From NCBI GenBank assembly GCA_964477345.1, contig CAYZDL010000004.1, forward strand, positions 52,857-116,856: a DNA stretch of 64,000 nt, in the 5' to 3' direction. Positions 51,425 through 59,132 of the stretch are shown in pieces (within the stretch, counting starts at the first letter, position 1; the number at the start of each line of letters is the position of its first letter). The stretch comes from JAJZEO01 sp964477345 (lineage in GTDB: Bacteria > Chlamydiota > Chlamydiia > Chlamydiales > 2-12-FULL-49-11). The position numbers and the translations under genes are program-made. The notes below the pieces were generated by a model. That model had not been told where the DNA came from. It saw only the letters and a list, made by a program, of their open reading frames with translations, and made no database searches.

Positions 51425-52805
51425 GATTTACGACGTGATTTTCATAGGATCGGGGCCTGCAGGTTACGTAGGTGCGATCAAAGCAGCTCAACTCGGACTC
51501 AAGACCGCTTGCATTGAAGAAGGATCTTCACTTGGAGGAACATGTCTCAACGTCGGATGCATTCCTTCTAAGGCTCTCCTTCATGCAACTGATCTTTATC
51601 ACGCCATTATTGCCGAAACCAAAGCGATGGGGATCGAAGTTGGCTCAACACACGCCAATTTTTCTCAAATGATGAAACACAAGGAAGAGGTGGTCAATAA
51701 ATTGACTGGGGGTATTCAATACCTCTTCAAAAAGAACAAAGTTGATCACATTAAGGGCCGAGCTCAAATCACCTCAGGAAATACCATTGAAGTAGAAGGG
51801 AAAATCTACCAAACCAAGAATATTGTCCTTGCCACAGGTTCAGAACCAATGGCTCTGCCGAACCTTTCTTTTGATGAAACGACCATCCTCTCTTCGACAG
51901 GAGCCCTTTCTCTCAAAGAGATCCCCAAAAAGATGTTGATTGTAGGGGGAGGAGTGATTGGCCTAGAACTCGGTAGCGTCTACCACTCTCTTGGGACAAC
52001 GGTCGAGGTGATCGAGTTTATGGACCGCATCCTTCCTGAATTTGATGATGAGATCGCCCTCACCTTTCAAAAGATCCTCGAAAAAAGAGGCTTCATCTTC
52101 CATTTTAATGCTAAAGTCGTAGGCGGCGGGAGAGAAGAAAAAGGGGTGAAGCTACTCGTAGAAAAACAAGGAGAGAAACAATCCTTTACCGGAGATGTCG
52201 CCCTCATTTCGATTGGACGTAAACCCAATACAAGAGATCTTGGCCTTGAAAAGGCTGGAGTTAAAACCGACAAGAGGGGATTTGTTGAGATCGATTCTCG
52301 CTTTTGTACCTCCAATCCCAATATTTTTGCAGTTGGTGACGTCGCGGGTCCACCGATGCTGGCTCACAAAGGATCTCATGAAGCGATCAGTGTTGCCTAC
52401 CACATTGCTGGCAAGTATCACCCTTTTGATTACACGGCTATCCCCAACGTCGTTTACACCAATCCCGAAATTGCCTCAGTCGGATTTACCGAAAAACAGC
52501 TCAAAGAACGGGGAGTTGATTACAACAAATCGAACTTTAGCCTCGTAGGGAATTCCCGTTACAATGCCAACGGAGGAAAAGATCCCGGTTTTGTCAAAGC
52601 CTTCTCCCATAAGAAGACCGGACACGTTCTTGGCTGCCATATTCTTGCCCCCAACGCCTCCGAATTGATTGCGCTCCCCACCCTCGCCATTCAACATCGC
52701 CTCACAGCAGAAGAGGTGGCCCACACCTGCTTTCCTCACCCGACCATCTCAGAGGCTCTCCATGAAGCCTTCCTAGGCCTAACAGGGAAATTTCTCCATC
52801 TCTAA
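51417..52805 (+). CDS. lpd: dihydrolipoamide dehydrogenase (E3)
   Basis: 462-residue flavoprotein disulfide reductase. FAD motif GSGPAGYVGAIKAAQLG (11-27), redox pair in GGTCLNVGCIPSKALL (Cys43, Cys48), NAD motif GGGVIGLELGSV, FAD-binding FAVGDVAGPPMLAHKG, and the catalytic HPTISEALHEAF near the C-terminus are all intact. It reoxidises the lipoyl group of SucB and probably serves other 2-oxoacid dehydrogenases. Last gene of the operon; a bidirectional terminator hairpin follows at once. Confidence 0.97.
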   Translation: MNEIYDVIFIGSGPAGYVGAIKAAQLGLKTACIEEGSSLGGTCLNVGCIPSKALLHATDLYHAIIAETKAMGIEVGSTHANFSQMMKHKEEVVNKLTGGIQYLFKKNKVDHIKGRAQITSGNTIEVEGKIYQTKNIVLATGSEPMALPNLSFDETTILSSTGALSLKEIPKKMLIVGGGVIGLELGSVYHSLGTTVEVIEFMDRILPEFDDEIALTFQKILEKRGFIFHFNAKVVGGGREEKGVKLLVEKQGEKQSFTGDVALISIGRKPNTRDLGLEKAGVKTDKRGFVEIDSRFCTSNPNIFAVGDVAGPPMLAHKGSHEAISVAYHIAGKYHPFDYTAIPNVVYTNPEIASVGFTEKQLKERGVDYNKSNFSLVGNSRYNANGGKDPGFVKAFSHKKTGHVLGCHILAPNASELIALPTLAIQHRLTAEEVAHTCFPHPTISEALHEAFLGLTGKFLHL

Positions 52806-52842
52806 AATAAAAAAAACCGTGAGGGAGAAACCCCTCACGGTT
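52804..52842 (-). terminator. bidirectional terminator between lpd and the convergent 55606 gene
   Basis: Perfect 11-bp stem AACCGTGAGGG / CCCTCACGGTT (52815-52825 with 52832-52842), loop AGAAAC. On the minus strand it is followed by TTTTTTATTTT, a strong intrinsic terminator; on the plus strand it can still stop lpd transcription but the U-tract is weak. Confidence 0.85.
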
Positions 52843-52864
52843 ATGTAGAAAGAATTTAGTATTC

Positions 52865-55606
52865 TTAAGTAACAGGATTTAGAAGATCCTCAATTATTCG
52901 ATCGTATTCACTGGCTTGTGCAGCCCCATCACCAGCATGAGCTCTTACAATCTGGCTAATTGCATCAGCGAGATCCACAGTCTCTTTCAATCCTCTTTCA
53001 ACAAGAGAAGAGAGTCGCTCTTTTTCTAATGCGAATTCAAGTCTATTTAGTTCTTCCAAAACATTCTCAGAAAGTTGTATAGCTAGACCATATGACTCAG
53101 TATCGTTCTCAGTGATCTCACGGGCTAATCTCACAACTTCCTTTGAAGGTTGTGCACGAACTGTATGTTCTGTTGAAGGTTGTGCACGAACTGTATGTTC
53201 TGCCGAACGAGCAACAAATCCACTGGCGCTTGCATTCTCTCTTGGAGTCGGAGCTCCAGCATGTGCCGCCCTATGTGCATCTCTTAGGTAGCCGAGTCGC
53301 TCAATTCTTCCGAGGTTGTTATAATCACGGAACGCTTGAACTAATCTACGAGCCCTTTCTTGTGGAAGAACTTTCTCTAGAGTAGTCTCTGCCGTAAATC
53401 CAACGTTTTCAGCTGTTCCAAAGAATCTGTCAACATCAAACTTCTTTGCATCAAGTTGAAGTGTGAAAGCCACTTCTCCATTTGCTCCATTTGCTCCAGT
53501 AGTTTGTAGATTTACAGGCTTTCCATCCCCAGTCTTACGAACAACGTAGCCATTATGACTTAAGTAAGCTGTAAACCCTGATGTCGAACTAATAAGAGCG
53601 TCAAACATTGACTTAGCATCTTTTTTCATGGCTTCAACTTCTCGAGTAACCTTCACTTGATTCTCCACAGCTTCGATATCAGCAGTTTCAATTGCTTCTG
53701 TTAAAAAAGTAGAGTATGTAGCACTTGCGTCACCATCAGCCTCTCCAAGAGTTTCTGCGATGGTATCATCATCATTTGTAGGAGATGTCCTTCCTGCGTA
53801 TTTTGTTATCGCAGCTAGGATCTCTTTATCAGAACCTGCAAGCATGATCGCAATTGCATGATGTTTTTGTAATTCATCACCGCTGAGTTCTTTAAAGTGA
53901 TGGTCTGCTTTTTCTGCATCAGAAGCAAGTGTGGTGCCATATAAATGTTCAGCAACCGCTTTTTGTGCACGAAGAGAAGCAAGAAGGGCTGCTTTGACAG
54001 CTCGTCTGTCGTTTTCACTCCCAATTGATTTGTCAACTGTATAATCGACAACTGCTGCCTGAAGTTCTTCATCGCTCATAAAAGCAAGGGCTCTTTGAGT
54101 GATTGTAACATCATCAGCACCTTTTTTCCAGTTAGAGAATGTACGCATTACATCGCGACCAAATCCATGGGCAAAGTGTGTAGCGCCTCGGCTGATGACT
54201 CGTTTTGCAGTTGCTTGAGCTCCCTCACCAAGATATTTTACCGCATTTGGGCTTCCAAACTGTTCGCGTAGATGTCGATCTTGAACATTCAATCTAGCTT
54301 GTGTTTCGTTATCCCCCGCTAAGCGCGCTTGATTCATAGCAGTTTGAACTTCGAACGGATTGAGTTTTTGATTAAGGTTTTGCTCAATTTTGAAGAGCAT
54401 TTTATCGTCGTGTCTCCCGATTGTCCAACCATTTTCGTAGACATAACGAACGCCGCGTACAACAAGGTAGAGACCGAGTAGCGCACCAAGACCCATTCCG
54501 AGGTATGGAGCGATAGCTGTAAATCCAGCACCTGCTGCAACAGCAATTCCTGAACCGATGATTGCTTTCAATGCCATTGCGATTCCGCCAACGATAGCAC
54601 CAACAACAGTCAATCCTGTGAGGCCTTTCCAATGTTTAACAGCAAATTTTCCTGCTGCAACAGTTGTATTGATAACGACCGCGATTGTGCCTGATACGAG
54701 CTTATCGATGAGGAACAAAGCTGAGTTGACGAGCATAGTTAGACCAGCTCCGACTAGGACAGCAGCATTCTTCATCACCCAAGCAACAAAATGTAGACCT
54801 TGCATGATTCGAGCCGCAGGCTTGTGATCTGCGCCGAATTTTACAAGATATCTATCATAAGTGTTTTTTACATCATCAAAAGATCCAACGAGCTTATCGA
54901 GACCGGCAGAAGCAAGCAAAATTGGTGTTGTCAAAACTCCTGATGTAACTTCAGCAAGTGTGTGAACAAGAAGCTCCGGACCCTTTTTAAGAAGATCCTG
55001 TGCTCTGCTTGAAGATGCTGTGTGAAGCTCTGTATTTTGAGCCAAAAGCTGGACCCTTAGAGCCGCTCTCAAAGCAGGACCAGTAGCAGTACCATCAGCC
55101 AATACAATGTCAGCAAATTTATTTGAAAGAACCGAAGTTCCCATCTTGCCAAGAACGGTTGTTGTAGCTGGAGAATGAGCGGTTGTTCTGACGTTATCTC
55201 TTGCCTCAGAAGGAACGCTACTATAACTATCACCATGGCCCATTGTCGGAGCATGAAAGTCGAACTCTCCACTATCATCATCTTCATCAGAACTTTGTTG
55301 CAATAAAGGAACCACGTCGTCTTCATCATCGGGTTGGGCGAGAGAAATATGTGAAATTCTGCTTAAATTACCTAATCGATCATCTTTTCTTTCAGCGGCG
55401 CTACGGTCTAGCTTTGTTTGTTCTTGAAGGTATGCGATAGGAGCGGACCAGAAGTTCATCCTAGTTAGTAGGCTTTTTGTAGGGGCTGGTGCATCTCTGC
55501 CGTCGGTAGTTGGGGCTAGAATATTGCTTTCGACTTCATGGTGAAGAGTTACTTCAGGCCTTTCTCCCATCGGTGCGTGATCTGCTGTGTTTGATAATTG
55601 ATCCAT
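52865..55606 (-). CDS. large effector-like membrane protein with central hydrophobic region
   Basis: 913 residues, GGAGT ribosome site, not recognised. The first 230 residues are polar, rich in Ser, Thr, Asp and His (QSSDEDDDSGEFDFH), as in type III substrates. Residues about 205-400 are hydrophobic with about six segments (VLVGAGLTMLVNSALFLI; GLTVVGAIVGGIAMAL; IAPYLGMGLGALLGLYLVV). The rest is helical and Ala/Glu-rich. A 30-bp tandem duplication encodes EHTVRAQPST twice at about residues 802-821. The large bilobed hydrophobic region suggests an inclusion-membrane protein. Coding composition is richer in Ala and Asp than its neighbours. Confidence 0.6.
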   Translation of the reverse strand: MDQLSNTADHAPMGERPEVTLHHEVESNILAPTTDGRDAPAPTKSLLTRMNFWSAPIAYLQEQTKLDRSAAERKDDRLGNLSRISHISLAQPDDEDDVVPLLQQSSDEDDDSGEFDFHAPTMGHGDSYSSVPSEARDNVRTTAHSPATTTVLGKMGTSVLSNKFADIVLADGTATGPALRAALRVQLLAQNTELHTASSSRAQDLLKKGPELLVHTLAEVTSGVLTTPILLASAGLDKLVGSFDDVKNTYDRYLVKFGADHKPAARIMQGLHFVAWVMKNAAVLVGAGLTMLVNSALFLIDKLVSGTIAVVINTTVAAGKFAVKHWKGLTGLTVVGAIVGGIAMALKAIIGSGIAVAAGAGFTAIAPYLGMGLGALLGLYLVVRGVRYVYENGWTIGRHDDKMLFKIEQNLNQKLNPFEVQTAMNQARLAGDNETQARLNVQDRHLREQFGSPNAVKYLGEGAQATAKRVISRGATHFAHGFGRDVMRTFSNWKKGADDVTITQRALAFMSDEELQAAVVDYTVDKSIGSENDRRAVKAALLASLRAQKAVAEHLYGTTLASDAEKADHHFKELSGDELQKHHAIAIMLAGSDKEILAAITKYAGRTSPTNDDDTIAETLGEADGDASATYSTFLTEAIETADIEAVENQVKVTREVEAMKKDAKSMFDALISSTSGFTAYLSHNGYVVRKTGDGKPVNLQTTGANGANGEVAFTLQLDAKKFDVDRFFGTAENVGFTAETTLEKVLPQERARRLVQAFRDYNNLGRIERLGYLRDAHRAAHAGAPTPRENASASGFVARSAEHTVRAQPSTEHTVRAQPSKEVVRLAREITENDTESYGLAIQLSENVLEELNRLEFALEKERLSSLVERGLKETVDLADAISQIVRAHAGDGAAQASEYDRIIEDLLNPVT
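53143..53202. repeat. two perfect 30-bp tandem repeats
   Basis: Two identical 30-bp copies (53143-53172 and 53173-53202) inside the 913-codon gene; they encode a 10-residue repeat and keep the frame. Recent duplication, likely length-variable between strains. Confidence 0.9.
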
Positions 55607-55713
55607 ATGTGACTCCTATATTATAGAGTATTGTTTTATTATTAGTTTGTTGTGTTATTAATGCTAATATTATAACACTTTTTATAATTAATTATCAATA
55701 ATTTAGTTTTTAA

Positions 55714-56922
55714 TTAACTAATCAAAGCTCGATTGAGTCTTTCTAAAGCATTAATTAACAGTGATTTATGCGTTTTATTTTGGTTTAAAAAAACGTTTGA
55801 TGGGTCTATATCTTCTTCAGCTCCAATGAGTGATTGGAGGGCGTTCAGGGCGTTAGATTGGTGGGAAAAGGGGGATTGGAAGTGAGCAAGGCGGTAGTAG
55901 AGTCTTGAAGCCAATACAGGCTGAGCCTCGTCTTTAAGTGCTTTGAGGAGCCCTTGTATTACATCATGAAGGTTCCCAAGTCCAGGGAGTCTTTCAGAAT
56001 TAGAGGTGTCATCGAGCCGAGGTCTAGGAGATAAGCTAAGAATATCGGAGGGACCTCCTCTACCTATAAAAGGAGCTTGATAATCGGCAAATTCGTTCTT
56101 CAGTCGATTAATGCGAGCTAGGTCGCTGCCTAAGGTGTGAACATATTGATTGAGGTAAAGGGGGTAATCAACAGCGGTGTCGTACTCGATTTTCGCTTGA
56201 AGAAGGCGTTGATGGGTGCTCTGGTACTCCTCCCAATCACGATCTTCTTCCTCGGAGAACTCACCTTCGTTTTGAACGGCTCTTTCTACTTTCTCTGCGG
56301 CCTTGATGTAGGCTTTCTCCAATGAGGCAATCTCCTTTTCAAGGAGAGAAATTCTTTCGAGTTGTCGACCTTTTAAGGGGGCGATTTTTTTATCCTCTAA
56401 AGCGAAGATCCTATCGTATAGGAGGGAGAGCTTCCCTAGCGCGACCCTCTGACACGCCTCATCGGTAGCATAGGCGTTGCGTAGGGTTTCGTAAGATAAG
56501 GTGATTCCTTTACTAGCAAATAAGGCTACACACTTCTCTATACCGCTTTTGCTGTGTGGGGCAATTCTGGCATGATTTAGAAAGAGCTTTACGGCGTGGT
56601 GATTGATCATATCTCGTTTAAACCCTGTAGGAAAGCAGGTCGCGTATTGGGTCTTGAATTCCTCCACCCTGGCTAAAAAGTGGTCTAGACCACTTTGGAG
56701 GGAGGGGAGTTCTTTTGCCTCTTTATAGGCCCGGTAAATTAGAGTTGCTTCGAGGGTTTGCACTTGGGTAGAGGCCGCCTCAACAAGCTTAGCAGCTCCG
56801 TGGGAGATCTTGATTGCCTGGATCGCAGCAGGAATGACACCCATCGTCTTGTGAAGATCACAAAAAAGGGCATACCTAGTCGTAGGCATTATTGAAGCAC
56901 TGTCTACTGGACTCAAGTCCAT
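55714..56922 (-). CDS. hypothetical coiled-coil protein
   Basis: 402 residues from ATG 56922, chosen because GAGGAA stands six bases upstream; a longer frame to 56979 has none. Mostly alpha-helical with a coiled-coil centre (ERISLLEKEIASLEKAYIKA; AAEKVERAVQNEGEFSEEED). No membrane segment or signal. The region GRGGPSDILSLSPRPRLDD is a flexible linker. Not recognised. It sits between two effector-like genes on the same strand but separated by AT-rich DNA, so it has its own promoter. Confidence 0.6.
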   Translation of the reverse strand: MDLSPVDSASIMPTTRYALFCDLHKTMGVIPAAIQAIKISHGAAKLVEAASTQVQTLEATLIYRAYKEAKELPSLQSGLDHFLARVEEFKTQYATCFPTGFKRDMINHHAVKLFLNHARIAPHSKSGIEKCVALFASKGITLSYETLRNAYATDEACQRVALGKLSLLYDRIFALEDKKIAPLKGRQLERISLLEKEIASLEKAYIKAAEKVERAVQNEGEFSEEEDRDWEEYQSTHQRLLQAKIEYDTAVDYPLYLNQYVHTLGSDLARINRLKNEFADYQAPFIGRGGPSDILSLSPRPRLDDTSNSERLPGLGNLHDVIQGLLKALKDEAQPVLASRLYYRLAHFQSPFSHQSNALNALQSLIGAEEDIDPSNVFLNQNKTHKSLLINALERLNRALIS

Positions 56923-57037
56923 GAGGTTCCTCGTATTAATAATTGCGTTAATTATATCAAATAAATAGTTTGTTTTCAATGTGTTATTATAATTATCGTT
57001 CTTAAATCACACAATATTAGGCGCTTAATCTAAGTTG

Positions 57038-57066
57038 TTGAACATAAATAAATAATTTGATAAACT
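57038..57066 (+). promoter_or_regulatory. putative promoter of the 57100 gene
   Basis: TTGAAC, 17 bases, TAAACT; transcription would start about 27 bases before the ATG at 57100. Confidence 0.4.
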
Positions 57067-57099
57067 AGAGTGGTAATTATGAGGTTATTAGGAGAGATC

Positions 57100-57300
57100 A
57101 TGACATCTTCGAACAATATGAAATCGCAGATAGCGGCATTAGAGAGCAAGGTAGACTTACTCGAGTCTGAAATTATCCACTTAGATGAAATTTTAAAGAA
57201 ATGTGGCTTTTCTAGTGGGATTTCGACCCTCAAGACGACTGTTCTGGAGCTTTTAGGGGAGATGGAAGGGAGTGATGACGAGCCGCTGGCTACGATTTAA
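57100..57300 (+). CDS. small coiled-coil protein
   Basis: 66 residues from ATG 57100, which has AGGAGA five bases upstream (in-frame ATGs at 57070 and 57079 do not). Heptad pattern SQIAALESKVDLLESEIIHL makes a short coiled-coil, followed by ILKKCGFSSG and an acidic end. It is a monocistronic unit: promoter-like boxes upstream and a strong intrinsic terminator right behind. Size, helix and context would fit a small secretion chaperone or regulator, but no family is recognised. Confidence 0.65.
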   Translation: MTSSNNMKSQIAALESKVDLLESEIIHLDEILKKCGFSSGISTLKTTVLELLGEMEGSDDEPLATI

Positions 57301-57328
57301 AAGAACTATCCTAAAATCAATGATTTTT

Positions 57329-57359
57329 GAGGGTCCCCCAGCGGGCCCTCTTTTTTTTT
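57329..57359 (+). terminator. intrinsic terminator of the 57100 gene
   Basis: GAGGGTCC / GGGCCCTC stem (8 bp with one G-T pair), 6-base loop, then nine Ts. Confidence 0.9.
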
Positions 57360-57408
57360 GCAAAAATCTCCTTATTTCGGTTTAATGGATGGTTTAAAGA
57401 GAGGTTCT

Positions 57409-57669
57409 ATGGCAAAATTGACGTTTAATGATGAAAAAGAGATAGAAATCCCTGATGGAGAGCCAATTAAGTGCTATTGTGAAGAAGAGGGGGTCCCTTT
57501 TGCCTGTGAAGAGGGGATATGTGGAACGTGTATCATCGAGATAGAAGAGGGGGGAGAAAATCTCTCTGAATTTACTCAAGAGGAGCTCGATTTTCTAGGA
57601 GAGCAAGATTGTGAAAGGCTTGCTTGCCAATGCAAAATAATGAAAGGAAGGGTCAAGGTAAGGTATTGA
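57409..57669 (+). CDS. [2Fe-2S] ferredoxin
   Basis: 86 residues from ATG 57409 (GAGG upstream). Plant-type 2Fe-2S ligands: CEEGICGTC (C-x4-C-x2-C) and a distal LACQC. The fold starts with the usual beta strands (AKLTFNDEKEIEIPDGE). An electron carrier in the cytosol; acidic surface is typical. Its stop overlaps the TTG start of the IscA-like gene, so the electron carrier and an Fe-S assembly protein are made together. Confidence 0.93.
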   Translation: MAKLTFNDEKEIEIPDGEPIKCYCEEEGVPFACEEGICGTCIIEIEEGGENLSEFTQEELDFLGEQDCERLACQCKIMKGRVKVRY

Positions 57670-58232
57670 AACAGACATTGAAAATTACAAGGGAGATGGT
57701 GATCTCCGACATCTTAGGGAAAAATCCTGCTAAGAGTCAAAAATTAGCCCAGGAAATGACCAATCACGGCCTCCATTGCGCCTCTTGCAAAAGTGCCACC
57801 TGGGAGACCCTTGAAATGGGGATGCTTTCCCACGGAAGGACCGATGCTGACATTGAGGAGCTTTTGGAGCGTTTAAATGAAATCCTCGCAGAAGAGGCCG
57901 ATTTAACGACCATTTCGTTGACCAAGAGGGCTGCTGAGAAGTTTAAAGAGGTGGCTGAAGAAGAGGGGCAAGTTGGTTGGGGGCTCCGTTTTGGTGATAA
58001 AGCGGGTGGCTGTTCAGGTTTTGAGTATTTTCTCGATTTTGAAGAAGCGCCGACAGAAGAGGACCAAGTTTTCCACTCTCATGGGGTCGATATCTTCGTT
58101 AAAAAAACGATGATTAAGCGCTTAATGGGCTGTGAAATCGATTATCAAGATGGCTTAATGGGATCTGGGTTTAAAATTTCAAACCCAAATGCTAGGGGAT
58201 CTTGTTCCTGCGGAAGCTCTCAAAGTTATTAA
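57666..58232 (+). CDS. DUF1858-IscA/ErpA-type fusion, Fe-S cluster assembly
   Basis: 188 residues from a TTG at 57666 that overlaps the ferredoxin stop (TTGA) and has AAGGTAAGG upstream. The first 70 residues form a DUF1858-like domain (MVISDILGKNPAKSQ; NHGLHCASCKSATWETLEMG with a CxxC). From about 80 an A-type carrier domain: ISLTKRAAEKFKEVAEEEG, AGGCSGFEYFLDFEE, MGCEIDYQDGLMGSGFKISNPNA and CSCGSS, giving the three conserved Cys (C-x(n)-C-x-C). It probably delivers clusters to client proteins, the adjacent ferredoxin perhaps among them. A frame upstream (ATG 57624) lies inside the ferredoxin gene. Confidence 0.88.
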   Translation: MKQTLKITREMVISDILGKNPAKSQKLAQEMTNHGLHCASCKSATWETLEMGMLSHGRTDADIEELLERLNEILAEEADLTTISLTKRAAEKFKEVAEEEGQVGWGLRFGDKAGGCSGFEYFLDFEEAPTEEDQVFHSHGVDIFVKKTMIKRLMGCEIDYQDGLMGSGFKISNPNARGSCSCGSSQSY

Positions 58233-58990
58233 GAACTGATCGACAGGTGCTGCCCGAGAGCGTCTAAAGCCTCTTGGCTAAGAGTATGCTTTGTTGTGGG
58301 CGGTCCTACGAGAGAGTGATCCCTTGCAGGAGGACGAGCCGACTTTCTACCGGTTAGTGCTGCTTGATCGGTACTTATCCGAGCTGCCCTTTTACGTCTA
58401 GTATCCCGATTTCCTTCTTCAGTACGGGTATTTACCGCAGAGCTTTGGCTTTTTATGTCTGTTCCCGTTGCAGCTTGTCTCTGCCTAGGTGCTATAGGTG
58501 TGACTGGCACAGATGGGACCAAGACAGGTGATGGGGGCATTAGAAAGGCTGAGGTTCTATGTTCAGGTGCTGGGAATAATCGAGTTGGGGATGGGCTAGC
58601 TGAGGGGTTGCTTAAAAGATCTAAAGCTTCTTCATCGGTCATTAGTGGGTGAGCCTGTGCTCTGACAGGTAGAGCGCCTAATATAGCAGCTTTAAACGCT
58701 TCCCATGCAGCTTCGCCTCCCTGAACGCTACTATGTTCTTTTACCTCTGATTGGATATGGAGCCCTTCGTCATCGACCTGCGAGACATTTTTTCTTAAGG
58801 CATTGTGGGCAACTAAAACCTCTTTAAATAGAGCTGTGATTCTTCCAAGATCAGTTGGCTGCCATGTAGCACCTTGGACTTCAACATAAATAGGGCGCAT
58901 TTGGCCATTAATTTCGATTTGACCAATCTGAACGGCTCTTTCAGGGACCCCTGTGGGCATTCTAGGCGCTTGTACTGATAATGAATCCAT
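58229..58990 (-). CDS. hypothetical effector-like protein with basic C-terminal region
   Basis: 253 residues, no signal peptide or membrane segment, unknown family. Residues 20-115 look folded (QIGQIEINGQMRPIYVEVQ; TALFKEVLVAHNALRKNV); from about 125 the chain is Pro/Ser-rich and disordered (NPSASPSPTRLFPAPEH; PSPVLVPSVPVTPIAPRQ). A basic cluster near 198-225 (RRKRAARIST; GRKSARPPARD) resembles a bipartite nuclear localisation signal or histone-tail-like sequence. It overlaps the 3' end of the IscA-like gene by four bases in the convergent direction. Confidence 0.55.
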   Translation of the reverse strand: MDSLSVQAPRMPTGVPERAVQIGQIEINGQMRPIYVEVQGATWQPTDLGRITALFKEVLVAHNALRKNVSQVDDEGLHIQSEVKEHSSVQGGEAAWEAFKAAILGALPVRAQAHPLMTDEEALDLLSNPSASPSPTRLFPAPEHRTSAFLMPPSPVLVPSVPVTPIAPRQRQAATGTDIKSQSSAVNTRTEEGNRDTRRKRAARISTDQAALTGRKSARPPARDHSLVGPPTTKHTLSQEALDALGQHLSISS

Positions 58991-59132
58991 AATTAATCTC
59001 TTTAAAATTATTATAGCATAGTTTTAGTTTACTTAAAATCAAAATTTTTAGTATAATAGATAGGTGGAAAGTTTATTATGTAAAGAAAAAATGTAAACAA
59101 GTGTTTTAAACTCAAACGGGAAAGCTGGTATT

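Noticed and set aside
53143..53385. 80-codon plus-strand frame with a repeated VVHELYVL segment
   Set aside because: It is the antisense reading of the 30-bp tandem repeat in the 913-codon gene; the repeat is better explained on the minus strand.
55607..55713. AT-rich spacer with several short dyads
   Set aside because: Composition alone produces such dyads; no stem with a U-tract or conserved box could be supported.
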